A stretch of 23,745 bases of DNA from Treponema sp. UBA4232 (GTDB lineage: Bacteria; Spirochaetota; Spirochaetia; Treponematales; Treponemataceae), in the NCBI GenBank assembly GCA_002396325.1, contig DGXM01000022.1, positions 1 through 23,745 on the forward strand, given 5' to 3'. Positions within the stretch are counted from its first letter, which is position 1, and the number at the start of each line of letters is the position of its first letter. The translations under genes and the position numbers were made by a program. The notes under the pieces are model-generated. The model saw only the letters and a list, made by a program, of their open reading frames with translations, was not told the DNA's origin and did no database searches. Shown in pieces: positions 7,593-14,977 of this stretch.

Positions 7593-9233
7593 ATGAAAAA
7601 TGCTTTTTTGATTTTTCTGGCATCTCTTGCCTTGGTTTCCTGCACTTCGGTGAAGGAGCCGGGGAATTTGTATACACCCGTGAATTACACTCAGGAAGAT
7701 GCCGTTAACGACGAGATAAAAAAAATCGACTCAATAGGGGAAAAAAGACCCTCCGAGGCATTGTGGAGATCCGCAATTCTCCATGGTATGTCATCCTCGT
7801 TTTCTCAGACAAAAGATGTGAAATCGCATTGGGAAGAAGAGCTTGCACTTAAATTCAAAGAGGCTCTTGAGGCGAAGAATTACATTGCGGCACTGAGTCT
7901 TTATGATTCCCTGCAGGCTGTTGATTACAAATCGCTTTCCTCTTTTTCCTCGTCATCCCGGATTCTGCGTGCACAGATTGAAAAGTCCATGCCTGTCCTT
8001 GGACTGTCATCCGGCGGCAAAAAGTTTTCCGAAATGATAAACGGCACCGTCACGGTCTATGTTGACAAAGGCATCAAAGTTGAGCAGGGAAGGGGATATG
8101 CGGACGCCATGCTCGGAAGCGGTTTTTTCATCACAAAGAACGGATACATCGTCACGAATCATCATGTGATTGCAGATTGCGTGGATCCAAGCTACAACGG
8201 ATTTGCCCGTCTTTACGTGCTGCTTGCGGAGGATTCCGAGACAAGGATTCCTGCCCGTGTTGTAGGCTACGATTCCGTGCTCGACCTTGCACTTTTGAAA
8301 GCGGAAGTGGATGCACCCTATGTGTTCAATCTGGGGTCCAGCAGTTCTCTTGAAGCCGGGGACCGTGTCTTTGCGATAGGCTCTCCTCTGGGACTCGACA
8401 GAACAATCACCAGTGGTATCATTTCTGCCACAGACAGGGAACTTCTTGCTTTGACAAATGTTTTTCAGCTTGATGCGGCGGTGAACTCAGGCAATTCCGG
8501 CGGCCCTTTGATCGATGAGCATGGAAATGTGCGTGCCGTTGTTTTTGCGGGAGTGGCCAATTATCAGGGACTCAATTTTGCGATTCCGGTCGAAGCGCTG
8601 CGCTCGGATCTTCCTTTTTTATTTGCAGGCGGCGGCAGGACCCACGGATGGTTTCAGGCTTTTGGAAAAACAAAACGGCTTCCTGGTGCAGGTGCAAAAA
8701 ACGAAGGTGTCGAAATCGTTTATTGCATGCCGGGCGGTTCCGCATATCTGGCAGGTCTTGTTCCGGGAGATATTGTCGTTTCTCTGGACGGGGAAAAAAT
8801 CACTTCTATAGAAGATTTGCATGCTCTGTGTTTGAAAAAATCAACAGGAACCATCTGCAGACTTGAGGCGCTGTCGAGTTCAGGTGAAAAAAAATCGGCT
8901 CTTGTCTATCTTTCTGAGCGTCCGAAATATCCGGGTTACGACTTTTACACACACGACCTTATATCCTCGTCCCTGCTTCCAATCTGCGGTATGGAACTTG
9001 TGCGGGTTTCCACTTCGGACAAAAGGGCCTATTCAATAAAGAAGATTTTGAAAGGTTCTTCCGCTGATTTGAATGGTTTCAGTGAAGGGGATCCGGTGGA
9101 GCTTCTTGACGTGACTTTGGACAAGGAAAAATCCATGATGCAGTTGACAATTTACGCAAAAAAGCGCAAAAACGGTTTCCTCGATGTGGGTGTAACCCTG
9201 GTGCTGCCTTTGGATTCAAACTATTATCTCTGA
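7593..9233 (+). CDS. Lipoprotein trypsin-like serine protease with PDZ domain (HtrA/DegP-like)
   Basis: The 546-residue protein starts with a lipoprotein signal, MKNAFLIFLASLALVSC, with the lipidated Cys at about 17. A helical segment of about 125 residues follows. The trypsin-fold core then runs from about 145 to 340, with a full triad: His191 in TNHHVI, Asp231 in LDLALLK and Ser302 in GNSGGPL. A PDZ domain follows at about 370-430 (GVEIVYCMPGGSAYLAGLVPGD), and a further region of about 110 residues may be a diverged second PDZ (GSSADLNGFSEGDPV). This resembles HtrA proteases that remove misfolded envelope proteins, but it is lipid-anchored and has an unusual N-terminal domain. The ATG at 7593 is preferred to a GTG at 7584 because it gives a proper lipoprotein signal; no strong Shine-Dalgarno is visible. 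It ends the tilS cluster. Confidence 0.88.
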   Translation: MKNAFLIFLASLALVSCTSVKEPGNLYTPVNYTQEDAVNDEIKKIDSIGEKRPSEALWRSAILHGMSSSFSQTKDVKSHWEEELALKFKEALEAKNYIAALSLYDSLQAVDYKSLSSFSSSSRILRAQIEKSMPVLGLSSGGKKFSEMINGTVTVYVDKGIKVEQGRGYADAMLGSGFFITKNGYIVTNHHVIADCVDPSYNGFARLYVLLAEDSETRIPARVVGYDSVLDLALLKAEVDAPYVFNLGSSSSLEAGDRVFAIGSPLGLDRTITSGIISATDRELLALTNVFQLDAAVNSGNSGGPLIDEHGNVRAVVFAGVANYQGLNFAIPVEALRSDLPFLFAGGGRTHGWFQAFGKTKRLPGAGAKNEGVEIVYCMPGGSAYLAGLVPGDIVVSLDGEKITSIEDLHALCLKKSTGTICRLEALSSSGEKKSALVYLSERPKYPGYDFYTHDLISSSLLPICGMELVRVSTSDKRAYSIKKILKGSSADLNGFSEGDPVELLDVTLDKEKSMMQLTIYAKKRKNGFLDVGVTLVLPLDSNYYL

Positions 9234-9292
9234 ACGGTGTTAAAATACTGCATGGAATAAAAGAATTGTCATGGGAATGACCTGTAAGTATC

Positions 9293-9420
9293 GTCATGCT
9301 GAACGAAGCCATGCCATGCTGAACGAAGCCATGTCATGCTGAACTTGATTCAGCATCTCTTGTGAAAAAGGGGATCCCGAATCAAGTTCGGGATGACGGT
9401 GGTGACAGGTTCGGGATGAC
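9293..9420. repeat. Inverted-repeat module 1 (A core and B core)
   Basis: Two tandem 20-base units (9293-9312 and 9313-9332, differing at one base) lead into palindromic core A at 9333-9359 (ATGCTGAA...TTCAGCAT, loop CTTGA). An inverted relative, core B, follows at 9373-9397 (ATCCCGAA...TTCGGGAT). A partial B copy containing TTCGGGATGAC ends at 9420, and a further fragment, TCCGGGATGAC, lies at about 9433. Confidence 0.85.
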
Positions 9421-9451
9421 GGCAGTAGCAGGTCCGGGATGACAGCGGAAT

Positions 9452-9556
9452 GTCATGCTGAACGAAGCCATGTCATGCTGAACTTGATTCAGCATCTCTT
9501 GTACAGGGGAGATCCCGAATCAAGTTCGGGATGACGGTGGTGACAGGTTCGGGATG
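9452..9556. repeat. Inverted-repeat module 2
   Basis: This has the same order as module 1: one 20-base lead unit (9452-9471), core A (9472-9498), a 12-base spacer, core B (9511-9535) and a partial B copy. Cores are identical to module 1 apart from the base just outside B. A and B can pair with each other across the short spacer to form one long hairpin. Confidence 0.85.
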
Positions 9557-9565
9557 AGTCGGGGA

Positions 9566-9644
9566 GTCATGCTGAACGTGGTTGCATGCAAGCGAATTCA
9601 GCATCTCTTGCACAGGGGAGATCCCGAATCAAGTTCGGGATGAC
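9566..9644. repeat. Inverted-repeat module 3 with an expanded A loop
   Basis: Core A (9566-9607) has its usual short loop replaced by a longer one containing the 10-base palindrome TTGCATGCAA. The outer arms ATGCTGAA and TTCAGCAT are intact. Core B lies at 9620-9644. The spacer between them is nearly the same as in module 2. Confidence 0.8.
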
Positions 9645-9738
9645 GGTAGTAGAGACTCTGAATGACGCTATGCAACGAACTTATTGGACAACCCCATGAC
9701 ATAAAAACTGATTTCCATGTATGGAATCAACAGACTTC

Positions 9739-9767
9739 TTGTAAGTAAAAAGAAAATCTGATATAAT
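9739..9767 (+). promoter_or_regulatory. Sigma-70-type promoter for lepA
   Basis: TTGTAA (9739-9744), a 17-base spacer and a perfect TATAAT (9762-9767) with an extended TG-n motif. The predicted start is near 9774, giving a leader of about 40 bases before the ATG at 9816. Confidence 0.75.
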
Positions 9768-9782
9768 AGAAGGATAATTTTT

Positions 9783-9801
9783 GTGTCCGTTTCATGGACA
9801 C
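9783..9801 (+). promoter_or_regulatory. Hairpin in the lepA leader
   Basis: GTGTCC (9783-9788) and GGACAC (9796-9801) form a perfect 6-bp stem with a 7-base loop. It ends 3 bases before the Shine-Dalgarno GAGGG (9805-9809), so it could affect ribosome access. There is no proof of a role. Confidence 0.45.
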
Positions 9802-9815
9802 TTTGAGGGACTTAC

Positions 9816-11621
9816 ATGGTAGAATTAAAGTACAAGCGCAATTTCTGTATCACCGCGCACATTGACCACGGAAAATCAACACTTGCCGACCGCCTCATTC
9901 AAAAGGCCAAAATCATTGAAGACCGCCAGATGATGAACCAAATCCTCGACAATATGGACATCGAGCGCGAAAGGGGAATCACCATAAAAAGTCAGGCCGT
10001 GACAATTCCCTACCATGCAAAAGACGGACACGACTACGAGCTTAATTTTGTTGACACCCCCGGTCATGTTGACTTCAGTTACGAAGTGAGCCGTGCGATT
10101 GCCTCCTGCGAGGGTGCTCTTCTTTTGATTGATGCCACTCAGGGTGTTGAAAGCCAGACCGTAAGCAATATGTACATGGCTCTTGAACACGACCTTACGA
10201 TTGTGCCCGTTATAAATAAAATTGACCTTGCCAGCGCCGACATTGAAAGTGTAAAGCATCAGATAGACCACGACCTGGGACTTGACTCGTCCGAAGCGCA
10301 GCTTGTTTCCGCAAAGACAGGCCAGGGCATTGATGATTTGATGGAGGCCATCGTAACGAAATTTCCCTCCCCCACAGGTGATGTGAATGCTCCTCTTAAG
10401 GCTCTTATATTCGACTGCCATTACGATGAATACCGGGGAGTCATAGTGCACATCCGCGTTATGGACGGAAGAATCAAAGCCGGTGAGTCAATCCGGCTTA
10501 TGAGCAGCAATTCAGAATACAAAGTGGAGCAGGCCGGAATCTTCAAAATCAAATATGAAGACACCGGCATTCTTGAAGCGGGAGACGTAGGTTACATCAT
10601 TGCGGGCATAAAGACTGTTTCCGACGTGAGGGTAGGAGACACAATCACCTCTAGTTCAAATCCTGCATCCGAGCCTCTTCCCGGATTCAAAGACGTGAAA
10701 CCCGTTGTGTTTTCTTCCATATATCCTATCGATTCGAACGACTACGAGGAACTCCGCGACAGCATGGAAAAACTCAAGCTGAACGATGCCTCCCTCGTTT
10801 ATGAAAAAGACAATTCGCTGGCCCTTGGAAACGGATTCCGCTGTGGATTTCTGGGGCTTCTTCATCTGGAAATCATTCAGGAGCGTCTTGAAAGGGACTT
10901 CGATCAGGTTATAATCTTTACGGCACCGAGTGTACGCTACAAAGTGAAGACTCCCGGCCACGAGGAAATGTTTGTTGACAATCCCGCCGACTTCCCCGAA
11001 GGAAAAATCGAATCTTCTCAGGAGCCTTACATCAACGCCACCATAATCACTCCGTCTGAATTCCTTGGCAGCATTATGGAACTCTGCCGCATGAAGCGGG
11101 GGACTCAGAAAAACATGCAGTATCTCGACGAAAAGCGTGTGGAACTCACTTACGACATGCCTCTTGCGGAAGTGCTTTTTGATTTTTACGACAAACTCAA
11201 ATCTTTCAGCCGCGGTTATGCGAGTTTTGACTACGAAGTCACCGACTACAGACCCACGGATCTCATTAAAATCGACATTCTCATAAACGGAAAGCCTGTT
11301 GATGCCCTTGCTCAGTTGTGTTACAGACCGTCTGCGGTGGAAAGAGCCAAAGTGGTATGCGAAAGACTCAAAGGCGAAATTGCCCGTCAGCAGTTCAAGG
11401 TTGCCATTCAGGGAGCCATCGGAAGCCAGATTATCGCCCGTGAGACCGTGAATCCCGTGAGAAAGGACGTTCTTGCCAAGTGCTACGGAGGAGACGTGAC
11501 GCGAAAGAGAAAGCTCCTTGAAAAGCAGAAGGCCGGTAAAAAACGTATGCTTATGGCCGGAAACGTGGAGCTTCCCCAAAGCGCATTTCTTGCGGTCTTG
11601 AAGGAAAAAGAGGACAACTGA
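9816..11621 (+). CDS. lepA: Elongation factor 4 (ribosomal GTPase LepA)
   Basis: LepA is a translational GTPase linked to ribosome assembly or back-translocation. The 601 residues match the family length (E. coli about 599). All GTPase motifs are intact: P-loop AHIDHGKST at 14-22, DTPGHVDF at 80-87, NKID at 134-137 and SAKTG. The family-specific C-terminal region is present, with the basic segment DVTRKRKLLEKQKAGKKRM and the terminal MLMAGNVELPQSAFLAVL pattern. GAGGG six bases upstream supports the ATG at 9816. It has its own promoter, and a separate promoter for rpe lies just after its stop, so it may be transcribed alone or with read-through. Confidence 0.97.
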   Translation: MVELKYKRNFCITAHIDHGKSTLADRLIQKAKIIEDRQMMNQILDNMDIERERGITIKSQAVTIPYHAKDGHDYELNFVDTPGHVDFSYEVSRAIASCEGALLLIDATQGVESQTVSNMYMALEHDLTIVPVINKIDLASADIESVKHQIDHDLGLDSSEAQLVSAKTGQGIDDLMEAIVTKFPSPTGDVNAPLKALIFDCHYDEYRGVIVHIRVMDGRIKAGESIRLMSSNSEYKVEQAGIFKIKYEDTGILEAGDVGYIIAGIKTVSDVRVGDTITSSSNPASEPLPGFKDVKPVVFSSIYPIDSNDYEELRDSMEKLKLNDASLVYEKDNSLALGNGFRCGFLGLLHLEIIQERLERDFDQVIIFTAPSVRYKVKTPGHEEMFVDNPADFPEGKIESSQEPYINATIITPSEFLGSIMELCRMKRGTQKNMQYLDEKRVELTYDMPLAEVLFDFYDKLKSFSRGYASFDYEVTDYRPTDLIKIDILINGKPVDALAQLCYRPSAVERAKVVCERLKGEIARQQFKVAIQGAIGSQIIARETVNPVRKDVLAKCYGGDVTRKRKLLEKQKAGKKRMLMAGNVELPQSAFLAVLKEKEDN

Positions 11622-11629
11622 ACTGACTA

Positions 11630-11658
11630 TTGAAAAAAACAGGGGAAACCTGTAGAAT
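11630..11658 (+). promoter_or_regulatory. Sigma-70-type promoter for rpe, directly at the start codon
   Basis: TTGAAA (11630-11635), a 17-base spacer and TAGAAT (11653-11658); each box is 5/6 to consensus. Transcription would begin at about 11664-11666, at the rpe ATG (11665). The spacer contains a small hairpin, ACAGG/CCTGT. Confidence 0.6.
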
Positions 11659-11664
11659 ATCAAT

Positions 11665-12297
11665 ATGAAACATGTTTTGCTTGCCCCGTCCATTTTGGCG
11701 GCGGATTTTGCCCGCATGGGCGATGAAATAAAGAAAATAGAGACAAATGGCGGTTCCCAGATTCATATTGATGTGATGGACGGTCATTTTGTGCCCCCTG
11801 TGTCTTACGGTCAGCCTGTAATCGAGTCAATCAGACCCTGCACCAAACTTCCCTTCGACGTGCACCTGATGATTGAAAAACCCGAGCAGGCCATAGATTC
11901 CTTCGTAAAGGCGGGTGCGGACTACATCACTTTCCACATAGAAGCCACGAATCATGCGGATCTTTGTGTGCAGAGGATTCACGAGTCCGGTAAAAAAGCA
12001 GGAATTGCACTCTGTCCGTCAACACCGGTGGACGCAGTCACCCATCTTCTGCCTCTTGTTGACATTGTGCTCGTTATGACGGTGAATCCGGGGTGGGGTG
12101 GTCAAAAACTTATTCCATATACGGTTGACAAAGTGAGAAAACTTGCCGATATTCAGAAAGAGAAAGGATACCAGTATCTGATTTCTGTTGACGGCGGCAT
12201 AAATGCCCAGACAATTTCCTCTGTGATAGAGGCGGGAACGGATATAGTGGTTTCCGGCTCGTCTTTCTTCCGGGGGACTTTGAAATGGGAAAACTGA
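11665..12297 (+). CDS. rpe: Ribulose-phosphate 3-epimerase
   Basis: Rpe interconverts ribulose-5-phosphate and xylulose-5-phosphate in the pentose phosphate pathway. The 210-residue TIM barrel has the expected active-site positions: Ser9, His34, Asp36, His67 and Asp176, the last in VDGGIN. These are metal ligands and the two catalytic acids. The phosphate-binding loop reads NPGWGGQ, with Trp where Phe is more usual. There is no Shine-Dalgarno upstream, and the promoter -10 box ends 6 bases before the ATG, so translation may be leaderless. The stop overlaps the next gene by 13 bases, which suggests translational coupling with the envelope genes that follow. Confidence 0.95.
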   Translation: MKHVLLAPSILAADFARMGDEIKKIETNGGSQIHIDVMDGHFVPPVSYGQPVIESIRPCTKLPFDVHLMIEKPEQAIDSFVKAGADYITFHIEATNHADLCVQRIHESGKKAGIALCPSTPVDAVTHLLPLVDIVLVMTVNPGWGGQKLIPYTVDKVRKLADIQKEKGYQYLISVDGGINAQTISSVIEAGTDIVVSGSSFFRGTLKWEN

Positions 12298-13340
12298 AAA
12301 AAGACATAATAAGGATATCCGCATCTTTTTTGCTGGCACTTGGATTCATTGTGCCGCTTTCCGCATTGGAAGGAGATTTTGAGCAGGGGTCGACCGCCTA
12401 CCGCGAAGGCGACTGGATTTCAGCACGGTATTTTCTGCGCAGGTCTTTGGACGATTCTGGACATGACAGCGAGGGAACTCGTTACATGCTCATAATGTCT
12501 CACATTTCGTTGGGTGATTACAGCTCCGCCATTGCGGATTGCGATTCTTTTGCCGCGAAATTTCCTGAAAGCGGACTCGGTGACACTGTTTACTACCAAA
12601 AGGGACGCTCGCTTCATCTGATGGGAAAAAACGAGGAGGCAATCCCGATTCTCTCTTCTCTTTCCGAAAAACACGGAAGCGAGGATTTGGGACCTTCCGC
12701 AACGTATTGGCTTGGTGAATGTTATTATGCCCTTGGTGATTACGATACAGCCGCATCTTTGTATGAACGCGTGGCTAAAGACTTCAGCGAAACCGAAAAA
12801 GCCCCTGATGCGGAAAAAAGGCTTCAAGAGATTGCCAGAGGCCAGAACATCGATTCTCTTAGGAAAGATTTGGCGGCGGCAAAAATGCGCATTGCAGAGT
12901 TGGAAAGAGAATCCGAACTGAACAAAAATGCCTTGCTCAGGGCTCAGGCGCAGGTGGACGAGGCAAACGAAAAGGCCCGCCAGACCAGACAGATGCTTGA
13001 TGAAGCCAATGAAGATGCCCGCCGGAGAATTTTGGAAGCACAGACGGCACTGGAGCAGGCCAGGAAAGCCGCTGAAAATGCCCAGAACGAAGCGGAAAGG
13101 GAGAGACTCCGTGCGGAAATGGAAGCCGAGCAAAACCGCTTGAATGCTTTGCTTGAGGCGGAAAAGACAAAATCGCAGACAGAAAACAACAGTGTTCAGG
13201 GAAAACTCGATGCTCTGAAATTCAAAGCCCGTCAGGTGCAGCTTCTTGCGGAAAAAAGTGAAATCCGTGAAAGGCAGGAAGACGAGCTCCGTGCATTAAA
13301 GACAAAGGCGGCCTTCATACAGGCTTTATTGGAGAAATAA
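12285..13340 (+). CDS. Exported TPR protein with long C-terminal coiled coil
   Basis: The 351-residue protein starts with a signal-like segment (basic MGKLKKDIIR, then a hydrophobic run to about 27, PLSALEG). Residues 35-185 hold TPR-type repeats (AYREGDW..A, SLGDYSSAI..., LMGKNEEAI..., ALGDYDTAASLYERV), resembling the TPR region of YbgF/BamD-type envelope proteins. From about 190 to the end is one long coiled coil rich in Ala, Glu, Arg and Gln. The start overlaps rpe by 13 bases and the next gene begins directly after its stop. No specific family is recognised. An envelope scaffold role is inference from the export signal and the TPR and coiled-coil make-up. Confidence 0.82.
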   Translation: MGKLKKDIIRISASFLLALGFIVPLSALEGDFEQGSTAYREGDWISARYFLRRSLDDSGHDSEGTRYMLIMSHISLGDYSSAIADCDSFAAKFPESGLGDTVYYQKGRSLHLMGKNEEAIPILSSLSEKHGSEDLGPSATYWLGECYYALGDYDTAASLYERVAKDFSETEKAPDAEKRLQEIARGQNIDSLRKDLAAAKMRIAELERESELNKNALLRAQAQVDEANEKARQTRQMLDEANEDARRRILEAQTALEQARKAAENAQNEAERERLRAEMEAEQNRLNALLEAEKTKSQTENNSVQGKLDALKFKARQVQLLAEKSEIRERQEDELRALKTKAAFIQALLEK

Positions 13341-14972
13341 ATGAGGATGGCACATATGAAAGCTAAAACATTATTCGCCGCGGGAGCAATGGTTCTCGCG
13401 CTGGTTTCATGCAAGACAACACAGCAGGAAGAAGGCCGGGTGGAAACCGAAAACTCAGGCACCGTCGTAATGGAATTCAATTCTGTTACTACGGACGGTC
13501 AGACGGCACCTCATGCCACAGCTGTGACACCTCCCGCCGAGTCAAAATCTTCCGATGGTGATGAATCCTTGAAAACGGCTCAGGGAAAAGACGCGCGCAC
13601 ACCTCAGACAAGGGCCTTTAAAAGAGGAACGCCCGAATCAAGGCTCAGGGCAAAAGTTACTACTGATCCGTACACAGGCTGGATTTATGTTCCCGAGCGT
13701 CATTTTACACTCACAAACGGAGACTTGAAGATTGAACTCAACGGCCACACAGGAACCTTTGCACTTTCCGCAATCCCCGAAAACAGCAAGCCGGTCTCTC
13801 TGCTTTCCACTGTCGATTCAATGGACGGCTCATATTTCTCACTGAAGATTGATGATGTGGAATATCCCCTTACCCGTGAAAGCGGTGTGAAAACCCAGGC
13901 CCGCCGCACTCCTTACGGTGGACAAATGGCATACACTGTCCCCAAAAAGGCTGAGGTTATCATTGATTTCAGCTTCCTCCCTTCAATCGCGACTTCTTCC
14001 CGTGTTGATATGCTCCGCGTCACAGTTTATATGATAAATCTTGGAAGAACGACAAAGGAATTTTCTGTCAAGGCACTTTTCGACACAGTGCTGGGCGAAG
14101 GCATGAAATCGCATTTTTCAACACGCACTCTTATGAAAGTCACAAAAGAAACGCAGTTCAACCGTTTCGACGATTCCAAGTGGATTTGTTCCACAGACGG
14201 AAAAAACGCGGTACAGTTCCTTTTGGAAGGCGAGGGGCTTCCCTCACCGCAGACAGTTACTTTGGCAAATAAAGACACTTTGAGCAGCGGACGTTGGGTT
14301 CCTGCCATTGACGAGCAGAGAAGCTTCAATTCCGTGAACACATACAACAATTCAGCGGTGAGCATCATCTGGCCGGGTTCCTTCCTTGATCCAAAGCAGA
14401 CCGAGGTTGTGACTTTCTACATTTCCGTTGCAACAGACGGCAATGTTCCCGCCGGAGAGGAATTCCTTGCATCCCTCAAAGATGGATCCGTGGCACTCGG
14501 ACCCGACAAGGCAATCCGTCTTCCCACTTCCGAAAAGGCTCCCGAAGCGGCTCTTATTCCTGATTCAGAACTCAAGACTTATTACTGGGAAAATATGCCC
14601 GCACTGGTCAGCATTGACAACGAGTTCTGGAATCCCGAAAATCTTGATTTTGAAAACACTCCCGTTATTGCGAGCTGGGTTGAAGCGCAGGAAGGAGATG
14701 AGACTTCAAATGTTGAATTCGAAAAAACAGTTTCGTCAGGCTCTGCATCGGAGGCAAAAAAAGTCTCTACGCTTTCAGGCTCCGGACTCAATTTCCCCGT
14801 TGCTTCAGGCTCTTCAAAATCAAAAGGATCGGATGTCGACATGGATTACGTGCGCATGCTTGTGAACCACATTCAGTCTCTTGAAAGCAGCTCGGGTATT
14901 GACGAAGAAGAAATAAAGCGTTTAAATGCAGAGTTGGATGAAATAATGGCAAAATTGAAGGGAAACAACTAA
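13341..14972 (+). CDS. Putative lipoprotein of unknown function
   Basis: The 543-residue product has a lipoprotein signal ending LALVSC, with the Cys at 24. The chosen ATG at 13341 directly follows the upstream stop and has GGAG six bases before it; an ATG at 13356 would give a shorter but equally good signal. Residues 25-100 are polar and probably disordered. Residues 110-400 look like a beta-rich globular domain (YTGWIYVPERHFTLTNGDLK, VIIDFSFLPSIATSSRVDM) that I do not recognise. A Ser/Gly/Glu linker leads to a short C-terminal coiled coil (IDEEEIKRLNAELDEIMAKL). It lies between two TPR envelope proteins in one apparent operon, and may be their surface or periplasmic partner. Confidence 0.8.
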   Translation: MRMAHMKAKTLFAAGAMVLALVSCKTTQQEEGRVETENSGTVVMEFNSVTTDGQTAPHATAVTPPAESKSSDGDESLKTAQGKDARTPQTRAFKRGTPESRLRAKVTTDPYTGWIYVPERHFTLTNGDLKIELNGHTGTFALSAIPENSKPVSLLSTVDSMDGSYFSLKIDDVEYPLTRESGVKTQARRTPYGGQMAYTVPKKAEVIIDFSFLPSIATSSRVDMLRVTVYMINLGRTTKEFSVKALFDTVLGEGMKSHFSTRTLMKVTKETQFNRFDDSKWICSTDGKNAVQFLLEGEGLPSPQTVTLANKDTLSSGRWVPAIDEQRSFNSVNTYNNSAVSIIWPGSFLDPKQTEVVTFYISVATDGNVPAGEEFLASLKDGSVALGPDKAIRLPTSEKAPEAALIPDSELKTYYWENMPALVSIDNEFWNPENLDFENTPVIASWVEAQEGDETSNVEFEKTVSSGSASEAKKVSTLSGSGLNFPVASGSSKSKGSDVDMDYVRMLVNHIQSLESSSGIDEEEIKRLNAELDEIMAKLKGNN

Positions 14973-14977
14973 GACTC

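Larger units (their letters stand above)
9234..9815. other. Non-coding interval with an inverted-repeat cluster and the lepA promoter
   Basis: No convincing gene lies in these 582 bases. The first 59 hold a small hairpin (GTCAT 9268-9272 with ATGAC 9277-9281). Positions 9293-9650 are three related repeat modules. From 9651 to 9738 I see nothing distinct. The lepA promoter and leader follow. No T-run terminator is visible after the protease gene, so the repeats themselves may end or stabilise that message. Confidence 0.8.

Noticed and set aside
9079..9312. Minus-strand frame of 77 codons entering the repeat cluster
   Set aside because: It lies mostly opposite the protease gene and ends in repeats, with no domain or ribosome-binding site.
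9293..9650. CRISPR array
   Set aside because: Repeats are palindromic, come in two inverted types with near-constant short spacers, and the spacers are themselves alike. No cas gene is near.
10656..11717. Minus-strand open frame of 353 codons opposite lepA
   Set aside because: The plus strand clearly encodes LepA over the same bases. The antisense product shows no family motif and runs past the lepA stop into the rpe start.
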